Source: an uncultured Candidatus Thioglobus sp.
Lineage (GTDB): Bacteria > Pseudomonadota > Gammaproteobacteria > PS1 > Pseudothioglobaceae
Assembly: GCA_905618925.1 (NCBI GenBank)
Contig: CAJQTG010000003.1
Span: 62,001 to 126,000, forward strand
DNA: 64,000 nt
Reading direction: 5' to 3'
Below, piece after piece: positions 28,104-37,479 of the stretch. The notes under the pieces were generated by a model that saw only the letters and a program-made list of their open reading frames with translations, had not been told where the DNA came from and did not search any database. A program made the translations under genes and the position numbers. The number at the start of each line of letters is the position of its first letter. The stretch's first letter is position 1.

Positions 28104-29541
28104 TGTTTTGAATTAGTTGCTCACTCTCCTTAGGCCCATTGGTACCTGCAGGATAGAAATAAAGCTCTTGATTAGAATTTTTGTAAGCCTCTAAAGCGTT
28201 ATCACACCACTCCCAAGCAAGCTCAACCTCTTCTTTACAGAGAAATAAACTCTGATTACCATTGAGAATATCCATTAACAGACTTTGATAGCCGCTCGGT
28301 ATATTAAGTAGTTTTTGAGTTTTTATAAAATCTAGGCTCATAGGGTCAGACCTTAAAGTTGAGTGCTTATCAACGCCATGGGGCTTAGTAAAAACCTTCA
28401 AAGAGATGCTTTCAGAAGGATGCAGACTGATAATTAAGGTATTTCCTTTCAAACTTTCACTATCTTGATCAAAAATATAGTGTCCATCAGATTTAAAATG
28501 AATAACAATTTGCGTCGTCTTGCTGGCCATTCTTTTGCCAGTTCTTAAGTAGAAAGGAACACCTTTCCAGCGCCAATTCTGTATTTCTGCCTTGATACTT
28601 ACAAAAGTCTCAGTATCACTTGTTACATCAACACCCTCTTCATTAATATATCCAATCTTATTTTCACCATCAGTATATTGCGCAGAAACAAAATTTGACT
28701 CAATTCCTTTCTCATTAATTGGTTTTAAAGCTTCAAGAACCTTAACCTTCTCTGAGCGAATACTCTGATCATTAAGTCGGTTAGGTGGCTCCATTGTGAT
28801 GAGGCATAGCAACTGAAGAAGATGGCTTTGCACCATATCCCTTAGCTGACCCATTCCATCAAAATACCCCCAACGGTCTTCAATTCCAACAGACTCCGCC
28901 GCAGTTATCTCAACATAATCAATACTTTTACTGTTCCATTGGCTTGAGAATAAGGAGTTTGCAAATCTAAGAGTGATAAGATTTTGCACTGTTTCTTTAC
29001 CTAGATAATGATCAATCCTATAAATTTGTGACTCTTCAAAGTGCTTTAAAAGTTTGGCATTAATTTCTTTAGAAGATTCAAGATCAAATCCAATAGGCTT
29101 TTCAACAACAATTCGGCACGAAGAGGTCAGCACATTAATACCATTAAGCCCATCAAAAACGCTCTCAAAAAGTCTTGGAGAAATTGCTAAATAGTACGCG
29201 ACTGCCTTACCTAAATTCTTAAGACTTAAGCTTAACTCTTGATAACTATTAGGCTTCTGAAGATCACAACAACAATAATCAAAACGATTTAAAAGTCTAG
29301 AGATAACACCAATATCTAAGTATTCATCTGAGACGTAAGTGCTCAGAGCATCATTTACTTTTTCTTGAAATTGAAGCCTTGTTAGCTCCTGCCTACCAAT
29401 GCCTAAAATCTGCAAACCATCATTAAGCTTATCATCCCGCTCTAAATAATACCAAGCAGGTATTAATTTACGAATAGATAGATCACCTAAGGCTCCAAAA
29501 AGAACAAAACTTTCAATTTTAATAGCGGGTTTAGGCGTCAT
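28078..29541 (-). CDS. zwf: Glucose-6-phosphate 1-dehydrogenase
   Basis: Oxidises glucose-6-phosphate to the lactone with NADP+ (or NAD+). LFGALGDLSIRKL is the dinucleotide motif and RIDHYLGKETVQN holds the catalytic histidine and substrate lysine. The track start (29562) lies within gnd. The ATG at 29541 (MTPKPAIKIESF) begins two bases after the gnd stop and gives 487 aa, close to E. coli's 491, so I use it. It follows gnd and overlaps pgl, forming an oxidative pentose phosphate operon. Confidence 0.95.
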   Translation of the reverse strand: MTPKPAIKIESFVLFGALGDLSIRKLIPAWYYLERDDKLNDGLQILGIGRQELTRLQFQEKVNDALSTYVSDEYLDIGVISRLLNRFDYCCCDLQKPNSYQELSLSLKNLGKAVAYYLAISPRLFESVFDGLNGINVLTSSCRIVVEKPIGFDLESSKEINAKLLKHFEESQIYRIDHYLGKETVQNLITLRFANSLFSSQWNSKSIDYVEITAAESVGIEDRWGYFDGMGQLRDMVQSHLLQLLCLITMEPPNRLNDQSIRSEKVKVLEALKPINEKGIESNFVSAQYTDGENKIGYINEEGVDVTSDTETFVSIKAEIQNWRWKGVPFYLRTGKRMASKTTQIVIHFKSDGHYIFDQDSESLKGNTLIISLHPSESISLKVFTKPHGVDKHSTLRSDPMSLDFIKTQKLLNIPSGYQSLLMDILNGNQSLFLCKEEVELAWEWCDNALEAYKNSNQELYFYPAGTNGPKESEQLIQNNGHNWHEE

Positions 29542-29543
29542 AT

Positions 29544-30971
29544 TTAATCGCTCTGAATCCACTCAGTATGAAAAAACTCACCTTTGTTACCATCTAGGCG
29601 CTCATAAGTGTGTGCACCAAAATAATCACGCTGTGCTTGGAGTAAATTAGCGGGTAATCTCTTTGCCCTATAACCATCAAAATATGAAAGCGAAGATGTC
29701 ATTGCAGGTATTGGCACGCCATGGCTAATTGCTAAAGAACAAACTCGGCGCCAGCCATCTTGAGATTTATTGATCTTATCTTTAAAAAAAGGATCTAATA
29801 ATAAATTTTCTAACTCAGAATTAGTGTCATACGCATCTTTAATTTTAGTTAAAAAAGTCGATCGAATGATGCAGCCTCCACGCCACATAAGTGCAATACC
29901 ACCGTAATTTAAATTCCAATTAAATTCTGAAGCTGCCTTAGTTAGTAAGGCATATCCTTGGGCATAAGATACGATCTTAGAAGCATATAATGCATCATGA
30001 ATATCATTAAGCACCTGCACTTTGTCACCTTCAAAAGTAAGGCTTGGGCCACTCAACAACTTTGATGCCTTGACGCGCTCTTGCTTAATTGATGAAAGGT
30101 ATCTCGAAAATACCGCCTCTCCAATTAGTGTAAGAGGTGTACCAAGTTCAAGGGCAACCGTTGCAGTCCATTTACCGGTACCTTTTTGACCGGCCGTATC
30201 TAAAATATTATCAACAAGATAAGTTCCGTCTTTATCTTTAAATTTAAGTATATCTGCAGTGATTTCGATTAGATAACTGTCAAGCTCACTTTCATTCCAC
30301 TTTTTAAATACTTGATGCATTTCGTCATTAGACATGCCTAAAACATCTCTCATGATTTGGTATGCCTCACAAATAAGCTGCATGTCTCCATACTCAATGC
30401 CATTGTGGACCATTTTTACAAAGTGCCCAGAGCCGTCTTCACCTATCCAATCACAACAAGGCTCGTTACCTTCAACTTTAGCTGATATTGCTTGAAATAT
30501 GCCTCTAACTTCAGGCCAAGCAGAAACAGAGCCTCCTGGCATGATTGAAGGGCCTTTTAGAGCACCTTCTTCTCCACCAGAAACACCAGCACCAATAAAT
30601 TGAAATCCTTGTGCTTCTAACTCTTTAGTTCTTCGGATGCTGTCTGGATAATGAGAATTGCCACCATCGATTATTATGTCGCCTTGATCAATAAGAGGAA
30701 TAAGTTTTTTAATGTAATCATCAACAACTGAACCCGCAACAACCATTAGCATGATTTTGCGAGGTTTTTTAATAGAACTAACAAACTCTTTAAGGTCTTC
30801 AAAGCCAATAATTTTATTGAACTTTGATCTATTATTAATTAAGTTGTCTATTTGGGGTGCCGTTCGATTATGAACAGCTACAGTAAAGCCATGACTCTCC
30901 ATATTTAGCGCTAGACTTGATCCCATAACTCCAAGACCAATGAGTCCTATATCTGTATTAACATTATTCAT
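29544..30971 (-). CDS. gnd: 6-phosphogluconate dehydrogenase (decarboxylating)
   Basis: Converts 6-phosphogluconate to ribulose-5-phosphate, CO2 and NADPH. GLGVMGSSLALNMESHGF binds the cofactor, GAGVSGGEEGALKGPSIMPGG and HFVKMVHNGIEYGDMQL contain the catalytic lysine region, and the C-terminal helices match the 470-aa long form (475 aa here). Together with zwf and pgl it completes the oxidative branch. No edd or eda gene is seen in this window, so an Entner-Doudoroff route cannot be claimed from it. Confidence 0.97.
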   Translation of the reverse strand: MNNVNTDIGLIGLGVMGSSLALNMESHGFTVAVHNRTAPQIDNLINNRSKFNKIIGFEDLKEFVSSIKKPRKIMLMVVAGSVVDDYIKKLIPLIDQGDIIIDGGNSHYPDSIRRTKELEAQGFQFIGAGVSGGEEGALKGPSIMPGGSVSAWPEVRGIFQAISAKVEGNEPCCDWIGEDGSGHFVKMVHNGIEYGDMQLICEAYQIMRDVLGMSNDEMHQVFKKWNESELDSYLIEITADILKFKDKDGTYLVDNILDTAGQKGTGKWTATVALELGTPLTLIGEAVFSRYLSSIKQERVKASKLLSGPSLTFEGDKVQVLNDIHDALYASKIVSYAQGYALLTKAASEFNWNLNYGGIALMWRGGCIIRSTFLTKIKDAYDTNSELENLLLDPFFKDKINKSQDGWRRVCSLAISHGVPIPAMTSSLSYFDGYRAKRLPANLLQAQRDYFGAHTYERLDGNKGEFFHTEWIQSD

Positions 30972-31090
30972 AAATTTACAATAAAATTATTATTAATATG
31001 TTTATTAAAACCAGATAAATTTTAATCTATAGATTTTTAATTAATGTGTCAAAGTGTTGCAAATTTAACTAACAAAAAAGTCAATATAAA

Positions 31091-32557
31091 TTACAATAAT
31101 CCTTGTTTGCGAGCATTCAAAAACTCTTGAAACTTAATAGCGCTGCGCTTCAGCGTTCTTACTTGAGTTTCATAGTCTACATAAACTATACCAAAGCGCA
31201 TCTTATAGCCCTCTGCCCATTCAAAGTTATCCATCAAGCTCCATGCAAAGTAACCCCTTATATCAACACCAAGTTTAATTGCTTGGTCTACCATAGATAG
31301 GTGGTTTTGATAATATCGATAGCGCTGCTCATCATCAATTTTGCCGTCAACCAAGTGGTCGTCAACTGCAGCACCATTTTCAGTTATATAAATCGGCGGC
31401 AGATGATAGGTTTGATTGAGGTCTGTCAATAATTTTAGAAGTGCCTCTGGGTGAACTTCCCATCCAATATGAGTTCTCTCAACCTCCTCTAAATCAACAC
31501 TTTTATAGTGGATACTTTTTTGGTTCATCAATTTTTGCAACTTTTCAGCTTTAGTATCATCATCTAAAACATCATTCGATTCTTGCATACGAATCTCAGC
31601 TCGATCAAGTTTTTGTAAAATAGTGTCAGAAACCTTGCCTTGCCTTCCATTTGAAACCATACTTCGAGAGTAAAAATTTACACCTAAGAAATCAATCTTT
31701 TCACTAATAATCTGCATATCAGTGCTCTCAATTACAGGCATAACATCTAAAAAGTGATTGTATACGGATTCAGGATATTTTCCATCTATGAGGGGCTTAA
31801 GAAACCAATGACTATGCTCATCATCAGCAAATTGTGCCGCCTCAATAGATGAGTCATCAACAGGATAATTTGGCGTAAAGTTTAATACAATTCCATGTTT
31901 TGAATTTGAAGCATTTTTTCTTAGTATAGGCATAGCCATACCATGAGCAAGTAGTAAATTATGGCACGCTAAAAAGCCAGATTTTTCATCCGCAATACCA
32001 GGAGCATGTATACCATATCGATAACCATGATAAGCGCTACACCAAGGCTCATTTAGAGTTACATAAAAACTAATTCTATCACCAAAATATGAGCTAACAA
32101 CATCAGTATATTCTGCAAATTTAACTGAAGTTTCTCGATTTAACCAGCCACCCTTATCTTCAAGATATTGAGGTAAATCCCAGTGATAGAGAGTTGCCAT
32201 AATTGTAATATTTTTTTCTTCTAAAGCACTAATCAATCTGTCATAGAAATCAAGACCTTTTTGGTTAACACTTCCATCAGTCTTTATAATTCGGGGCCAA
32301 GCAATTGAAAGCCTATATGCATCAACGCCTAATGAAGAGATCAAATCCACATCTTGCTGGTAAAGGTTATAGTGATTGCATGCAACATCACCATTGTGTT
32401 GTTTATAAACTGCGCCTGGTTTAGCGCAAAATGTATCCCAAATAGAAGGGCAACGTTCATCAACCCTAGTAGCGCCTTCAATTTGGTAGGATGCAGTCGC
32501 AACACCAAAAAGGAATTCAGGTTTATTCAATTTTGAATCTTTGGGAAATTTATACAT
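31091..32557 (-). CDS. GH1 family beta-glucosidase
   Basis: A 488-aa retaining glycoside hydrolase of family 1. The acid/base glutamate is in YVTLNEPWCSAY and the nucleophile in IYITENGAAVDD. The N-terminal FLFGVATASYQIEGA is the family start. There is no signal peptide, so it acts in the cytoplasm on imported beta-glucosides. It follows the MalK-type ATPase by 35 bases and precedes gnd by 119 bases, linking uptake of a glucoside to the glucose oxidation genes. The exact glycoside (cellobiose, glucosylglycerol or another) cannot be told. Confidence 0.93.
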   Translation of the reverse strand: MYKFPKDSKLNKPEFLFGVATASYQIEGATRVDERCPSIWDTFCAKPGAVYKQHNGDVACNHYNLYQQDVDLISSLGVDAYRLSIAWPRIIKTDGSVNQKGLDFYDRLISALEEKNITIMATLYHWDLPQYLEDKGGWLNRETSVKFAEYTDVVSSYFGDRISFYVTLNEPWCSAYHGYRYGIHAPGIADEKSGFLACHNLLLAHGMAMPILRKNASNSKHGIVLNFTPNYPVDDSSIEAAQFADDEHSHWFLKPLIDGKYPESVYNHFLDVMPVIESTDMQIISEKIDFLGVNFYSRSMVSNGRQGKVSDTILQKLDRAEIRMQESNDVLDDDTKAEKLQKLMNQKSIHYKSVDLEEVERTHIGWEVHPEALLKLLTDLNQTYHLPPIYITENGAAVDDHLVDGKIDDEQRYRYYQNHLSMVDQAIKLGVDIRGYFAWSLMDNFEWAEGYKMRFGIVYVDYETQVRTLKRSAIKFQEFLNARKQGLL

Positions 32558-32592
32558 TTTTTATCAACCTATATTCATAAATAAAAAGTAAA

Positions 32593-33678
32593 TTACAGTC
32601 TATCTTCACTATCAAAATCGAAGATTGAAATATGTGAAGGGTCAAAACCTACATTAATTTTTTCACCAATATTTATAGCTTTATTGCCATCAACAATAAA
32701 TCGAAATTCTTGGCCATTAAAATGAGACCAGACAAGTGTATCAGCACCCATAGGCTCTACAATCTCAACCACTAAATCAAAATTGACAGGCATACTTTTA
32801 TCTCCATCATTAACAATTATATTTTCAGGTCTAATTCCAAGCCATACAGGCCTTTTATCTTCAACAATTTTTTCAAAATTATAACCATGTAAATCAAAAA
32901 AATTATCATCAATTTGAAAGTTTGGAGCGTCTTTATTATTAAGGTTGCCTTGAAGGAAATTCATGCCTGGTGAGCCAATAAATTCCGCAACATATTTATT
33001 TACAGGAAAATTGTAAATTGTTTTAGGATCATCCAATTGTAAAATCAACCCATCTCTCATAATTGCAATACGATTTGCCAGTGTCATTGCTTCAATTTGA
33101 TCATGAGTTACATAGATCATTGTATTGTTTAACTTATGATGAAGTCGTTTAATTTCCACTCTTAGCTCAGTTCGTAATTTAGCATCCAAGTTAGACAAAG
33201 GCTCATCAAATAAAAAAACTTCAACGTCTCTTACTAATGCTCTCCCTATTGCAACCCGCTGACGCTGACCGCCAGAAAGTGCAGCAGGCTTTCGCTTTAA
33301 AAGATCTTTAATTTGAAGGATCTCTGACGCATTTTTAACGCGCTTTTTAATCTCATCTTTGGCAAGTTTTGCATTTTTTAAGCTAAACGAAAGATTGCCT
33401 TCAACTGTCATTTGAGGATAAAGCGCATAGGATTGAAACACCATACCGATACCTCTTTTTGCTGGCTCAAGCCAGGTTACATTTTGCTCATTGATAAAAA
33501 CCTGGCCATCAGTAACGTCCAAGAGGCCAGCAATGCAGTTAAGCAAAGTTGATTTTCCACAGCCTGAAGCACCTAAAAGGACTAAAAACTCACCTTTTTC
33601 AATCGTTAAATTAAGATCTTTAAGAACTACAACTTCACCAAAATTTAGTGAAAGATTTTTAATTTCTATACTATTCAT
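32593..33678 (-). CDS. MalK/UgpC-type sugar ABC transporter ATPase (cassette 1)
   Basis: A 361-aa ATPase subunit of a CUT1 sugar importer. Walker A is GASGCGKST, the signature LSGGQRQR, Walker B VFLFDEPLSNLDAK and the switch THDQIEAMT. The C-terminal third is the TOBE/MalK regulatory domain (VWLGIRPENI). It sits 17 bases after the MalG-like permease and 35 bases before the GH1 gene. It is the energising subunit of cassette 1. Confidence 0.94.
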   Translation of the reverse strand: MNSIEIKNLSLNFGEVVVLKDLNLTIEKGEFLVLLGASGCGKSTLLNCIAGLLDVTDGQVFINEQNVTWLEPAKRGIGMVFQSYALYPQMTVEGNLSFSLKNAKLAKDEIKKRVKNASEILQIKDLLKRKPAALSGGQRQRVAIGRALVRDVEVFLFDEPLSNLDAKLRTELRVEIKRLHHKLNNTMIYVTHDQIEAMTLANRIAIMRDGLILQLDDPKTIYNFPVNKYVAEFIGSPGMNFLQGNLNNKDAPNFQIDDNFFDLHGYNFEKIVEDKRPVWLGIRPENIIVNDGDKSMPVNFDLVVEIVEPMGADTLVWSHFNGQEFRFIVDGNKAINIGEKINVGFDPSHISIFDFDSEDRL

Positions 33679-33695
33679 TTCTTTATTATCCTTTT

Positions 33696-34604
33696 TTATC
33701 CTTTAACAGCACCCGCAGCAATGCCTCTTACAAAAAGCTTTCCTGATATGAAATAGATTGCTAAAGGCACCAATCCTGTAAGTAAAGTAGCAGCCATATT
33801 TACGTTATATTCTTTAACGCCTTGAACTGAGTTCACAATGTTATTTAGCTGAACGGTCATTGGATAATTTTCTGGTTTTGTATAAATTACACCAAATAGA
33901 AAATCATTCCAAATACCCGTCACCTGCAAAACAATTGCAACGGCAAATATTGGCAGTGACATCGGCATCATTACTCGGAAGTATATTCCCCAAAATCCGG
34001 CCCCATCAACTCTAGCTGCCTTAAAAAGCTCTTCGGGGATTGTGGTGAAATAATTACGAAATAACAGTGTCAAGATAGGCATTCCAAAAATAGTATGAAT
34101 AAGAATTAATCCAGGTAATTTTGTATAAAGCCCCAAATCACGTAACAGTATTACAAGTGGATAGATCATAATCTGATAGGGAATAAATGCACCAAATATT
34201 AGTATAGTAAAAAATAGATTGGCTCCCTTAAAGCGCCAGTTTGCCAAAGCATAACCATTAATTGATGCAATTACTATTGATACAAAAACTGAGGGTACGG
34301 TTATTTTCACTGAATTCCAAAAACCCCTAGACAAACCATCACAATTAAGTCCTGTACACGCCTGTGCCCATGCCTTAACCCAAGGCTCAAAAGTAACTTC
34401 AATTGGAGGTGAAAAGATATTACCTAAACGAATTTCCGGCATCCCTTTTAGGGAAGTAACAATCATCACATACAGTGGGACTAAGTAATATATGGCAACA
34501 AATATAAGAGTTCCATAAAGAATAATATTTCTTCGACTTAATATCTTTCGTGGTTTTGGACCTCTAGGACCCTCTATAGACTTTAAAGTTGAAGAATTAA
34601 GCAT
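33696..34604 (-). CDS. MalG-type sugar ABC permease (cassette 1)
   Basis: An inner-membrane subunit of a CUT1 importer with about six transmembrane segments. The coupling motif ELFKAARVDGAGFWGIYFRVMMP is the EAA loop that contacts the ATPase. The track adds ten residues. The ATG at 34604 (MLNSSTLKS) gives an 8-base overlap with the MalF-type gene, the same overlap as in cassette 2, so I choose it. The C-terminus FVRGIAAGAVKG is typical of MalG/GtsC relatives. Confidence 0.93.
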   Translation of the reverse strand: MLNSSTLKSIEGPRGPKPRKILSRRNIILYGTLIFVAIYYLVPLYVMIVTSLKGMPEIRLGNIFSPPIEVTFEPWVKAWAQACTGLNCDGLSRGFWNSVKITVPSVFVSIVIASINGYALANWRFKGANLFFTILIFGAFIPYQIMIYPLVILLRDLGLYTKLPGLILIHTIFGMPILTLLFRNYFTTIPEELFKAARVDGAGFWGIYFRVMMPMSLPIFAVAIVLQVTGIWNDFLFGVIYTKPENYPMTVQLNNIVNSVQGVKEYNVNMAATLLTGLVPLAIYFISGKLFVRGIAAGAVKG

Positions 34605-35898
34605 TTTTACGCCTCCCAAATTCCAAATATACAAATGGAATTAATACAATTAGAACAGAAACTAACATCATAGTTGAGGCAGCAAATCCTTGAGCAAGAT
34701 TCTGTGCGCCAAACATATAATCGTATACGTATTTTGCAGGAACCTCTGAAGACATTCCTGGACCACCTGAAGTTTGAGCAACAACTAAGTCGTATACTTT
34801 AATAATTCCAGCAGCAATGATGACAAGTGTTGTTATAAAAACTGGGCGCATCATTGGAATAACGATTTGAATATAAGTTTTCCACATTGGAATGCCATCA
34901 ATTCGTGCAGCCTTCCATATCTCTTGATCAATTCCGCGAAGACCTGCCAACATTAGGCACATAATAAAGCCTGTGCCCTGCCAAAGACCTGCTACTAGAA
35001 TTCCATAAATAACAATATCCATATTGTAAAGCGGGTTAAATACAAATGAATCAAACCCTAACGATCGAATAATTTTTTGAACACCATAATCTGGATTTAA
35101 AATCCATTGCCATACTAGTCCTGTAACTATAAAACTAAGAGCAAATGGGTATAAAAAGATAGTTCTAAAAGTATTTTCAAATCTTGTTTTTTGATCCAAT
35201 AAAGCCGCCAACATAAAGCCAATTAATAGTGAAAAAATTAAAGAGCAAGCTCCATAAATAGCCAAATTCTCAATAGACATATACCAACGATCAGAGTTCC
35301 ATAGGCGCTCATACTGCGCGAGTCCTATAAATTCACTTTTTGGTAGCATACGACTATTCGTAAATGAATGATAAACTGTCCACAAGGTTGCTATAACGAA
35401 AACACCAACGGCAGTAAAAACCATAGGCAGTGCTGCAATTTTGCTAGACAAATTATTAACAAGGGAGCGTTCAATAAATCCTGGGCGCTCTAATTTAGAA
35501 TCTCTAGATCCAACGATAAACAAAATTAAAGCAAACAAAATAAATACAATTGTTGCGAATAAAGCAAAAGGTTCAAATGTATTCCAAATTTTTCGAAACT
35601 CCTTAAGAGCTGGAAATACTATCTGAGTGCTTTTTTGAGCAAATGACCAAAGCGCTGCTGAGCATGTTGCTGCAATCAGCCAGCCTATTGCTCGATTGCG
35701 AAGTCGATTTGTAATAATTTGAAATTTACCTGCTTTAAACCCAATCCAAATTACCAAAAGAAGCGATACAAGTAATATTAGAAACTGGAGATTTTGAAGT
35801 AATTGAGGCTTGATACCAACAGTAGTCATGATCAATGCAGCAAAGGCCAACATAATTGAACCAATAAAAAATCTTTCAGGATGAGCTTTTGTAAGCAT
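34597..35898 (-). CDS. MalF-type sugar ABC permease with extended N-terminus (cassette 1)
   Basis: A 433-aa CUT1 permease. The last ~290 residues match the usual GtsB-like permease, with an EAA loop in EIWKAARIDGIPMWKTYIQ. The first ~140 residues add two to four hydrophobic segments (FIGSIMLAFAALIM, LLQNLQFLILLVSLLLV, LFATIVFILFALILF) that the cassette 2 homologue (291 aa) lacks. Such extra helices are known from MalF but are unusual in Gts-type systems. It overlaps the MalG gene by 8 bases. Confidence 0.92.
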   Translation of the reverse strand: MLTKAHPERFFIGSIMLAFAALIMTTVGIKPQLLQNLQFLILLVSLLLVIWIGFKAGKFQIITNRLRNRAIGWLIAATCSAALWSFAQKSTQIVFPALKEFRKIWNTFEPFALFATIVFILFALILFIVGSRDSKLERPGFIERSLVNNLSSKIAALPMVFTAVGVFVIATLWTVYHSFTNSRMLPKSEFIGLAQYERLWNSDRWYMSIENLAIYGACSLIFSLLIGFMLAALLDQKTRFENTFRTIFLYPFALSFIVTGLVWQWILNPDYGVQKIIRSLGFDSFVFNPLYNMDIVIYGILVAGLWQGTGFIMCLMLAGLRGIDQEIWKAARIDGIPMWKTYIQIVIPMMRPVFITTLVIIAAGIIKVYDLVVAQTSGGPGMSSEVPAKYVYDYMFGAQNLAQGFAASTMMLVSVLIVLIPFVYLEFGRRKNA

Positions 35899-35965
35899 AA
35901 GTATGAATAAAATTTACAAGAAAACGGTTAAAAAAATATTTAATAGAAACTAGGATTATCTAATG

Positions 35966-36008
35966 AAAAACTGCCAAGCCCCTAGTTAAGCTTGGCAGTC
36001 TTTTTTTT
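35966..36008. terminator. Strong bidirectional hairpin after the cassette 1 binding-protein gene
   Basis: A 9-bp perfect GC-rich stem (CTGCCAAGC/GCTTGGCAG, 10-base loop, 35971-35998) is flanked by five A on one side and TCTTTTTTTT on the other. It lies between the binding-protein gene and the permease genes of the same operon. On the transcribed minus strand it gives a stem followed by TTTTTC, a partial terminator that would keep binding-protein mRNA above permease mRNA. Confidence 0.8.
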
Positions 36009-36017
36009 ACTTAATAC

Positions 36018-37259
36018 CTAGTCAGCACTTGCAATAATCATAGCATATTTAGCTTGAGCATCCTCAGCACTCATATACATATCACTCCAAAATGTTGTCA
36101 TCAGATCATTAATCTGATTGCTTGTGTCCGGTGAAAGAAGAATATCACCTGAAGGAAGAACATTTCCACCTGCAAGAATCTTCAAACCTTTCTGCATACA
36201 ATCATTCGCAGTTGACATATCGATGTCACCACGGATTGGCAGTGAACCTTTTTTAAGGTTAAAAGCAACTTGAACTGCTGGAGATACAAGAAGTGCAGCA
36301 AGCTCTTTTTGAGCGGCTTCAACATCCGAATCATCTTGAACTGGGAAGTAAAAAGCATCTCCTCCAGTATCTAGGATTTCACGATTTCCTAAACCAGGAA
36401 GACATGAATAATCAGTTCCAGCAACTGAGCCAGCTACGCTAAACTCACCTTGCGCCCAGTCTCCATGAATTTGACCACCTGCTTTACCAGTTATTACTAG
36501 ATTAGTAGCCATATTCCAGTCACCAACGTTTGATCCAATAGCCATTTTACGGGCGTCATCAAAAGCTTTCCATACACGAGCATATTCAGAACCACCCGCA
36601 ACTTTAGCATCTTTATCACGATTAACCGCGTACCAAGCATCTTCACTAACTAATGCTGTAGCTAATACACCAAAAGTTAAACCAGTTTGCCATCCTTGCT
36701 GGCCTTGCGCCAAAGGAACGATACCATTAGCACGAAGTGCAGGTCCTGCAGCAACAAATTCATCCCAATTTGATGGAATAGCTACACCAGAAGTTTCATA
36801 AGCGGCATGACTCAACCATAACCATTGTGCTGAGTGAATGTTCACAGGAGCACAATAAACTCGTCCATCGACAGTACATGCATCTAGTAAATTTCTTGGA
36901 TAGATAACGTCTTTCCAACCATTAGCATCAGCAACATCAGTTAAATCCAATAGAAGTCCAGCCTCAATTAGTTCTTCAGCTTGACGACCATGGTTAAGTT
37001 GCGTAGCTCCCATTGGCTCCCCACCTATTATTCTACTAATAATAATAGGTCGTGCAACACCACCTGACCCAGCAATCGCGCCATCAACCCATTTATTTCC
37101 AGTTGCATCAAATGCTTTAGCTAATTCAGCTACCGCATTTGCTTCACCGCCAGAAGTCCACCAATGAGTAACTTCTAGTTCAGTAGCTGATGCCACATTA
37201 ACCACACCTGTAATAAGTGCAGTTGCGACAAGAGCTGACCTCTTTAATATTTTTTTCAT
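36018..37259 (-). CDS. Periplasmic sugar-binding protein (CUT1, cassette 1)
   Basis: A family 1 extracellular solute-binding protein with signal peptide MKKILKRSALVATALITGVVNVASA and mature start LEVTHWWTSGGEA, as in glucose-binding GtsA relatives. The track start is 25 residues too early. The ATG at 37259 with GGAGAG upstream gives 413 aa. It diverges clearly from the cassette 2 protein: the segments around QLNHGRQAEEL and LAQGQQGWQTG differ from IKGPSIQEWG and LAHGGQPWQD, so the ligand is probably different, perhaps a glucoside suited to the downstream GH1 enzyme. It heads the operon behind the LacI operator. Confidence 0.93.
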   Translation of the reverse strand: MKKILKRSALVATALITGVVNVASATELEVTHWWTSGGEANAVAELAKAFDATGNKWVDGAIAGSGGVARPIIISRIIGGEPMGATQLNHGRQAEELIEAGLLLDLTDVADANGWKDVIYPRNLLDACTVDGRVYCAPVNIHSAQWLWLSHAAYETSGVAIPSNWDEFVAAGPALRANGIVPLAQGQQGWQTGLTFGVLATALVSEDAWYAVNRDKDAKVAGGSEYARVWKAFDDARKMAIGSNVGDWNMATNLVITGKAGGQIHGDWAQGEFSVAGSVAGTDYSCLPGLGNREILDTGGDAFYFPVQDDSDVEAAQKELAALLVSPAVQVAFNLKKGSLPIRGDIDMSTANDCMQKGLKILAGGNVLPSGDILLSPDTSNQINDLMTTFWSDMYMSAEDAQAKYAMIIASAD

Positions 37260-37318
37260 AGTCTCTCTCCTAATATATAATACAAAAATAAAATTTAGCT
37301 CTAAATCAGTAATAGCAT

Positions 37319-37334
37319 TTGGAACCGGTTCCAA
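37319..37334. promoter_or_regulatory. LacI-family operator palindrome
   Basis: TTGGAACCGGTTCCAA is a perfect 16-bp palindrome with a central CG pair, the form expected for LacI-family operators. It lies 60 bases upstream of the cassette 1 binding-protein start, at the inferred transcription start, and about 145 bases before the divergent LacI gene. It is GC-rich in an AT-rich gap. Confidence 0.85.
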
Positions 37335-37339
37335 TTATA

Positions 37340-37368
37340 AGTAAATAAAAACGATACTATTGTGTCAA
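37340..37368 (-). promoter_or_regulatory. Promoter of sugar cassette 1
   Basis: On the minus strand TTGACA (37363-37368) and TTTACT (37340-37345) are 17 bases apart; a TATAAT at 37334-37339 is an alternative -10. Both place the start at the operator palindrome, so a bound repressor would block initiation. Confidence 0.55.
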
Positions 37369-37479
37369 AATGTATCAATTTGTAACTTTTGATGTCAATA
37401 ACTATCTATAGAAAAATTGATAGATTTCTTTTAAAATCAAACTTAAATTGTTTAAATTGAAATATATAATCTAGCAGAT

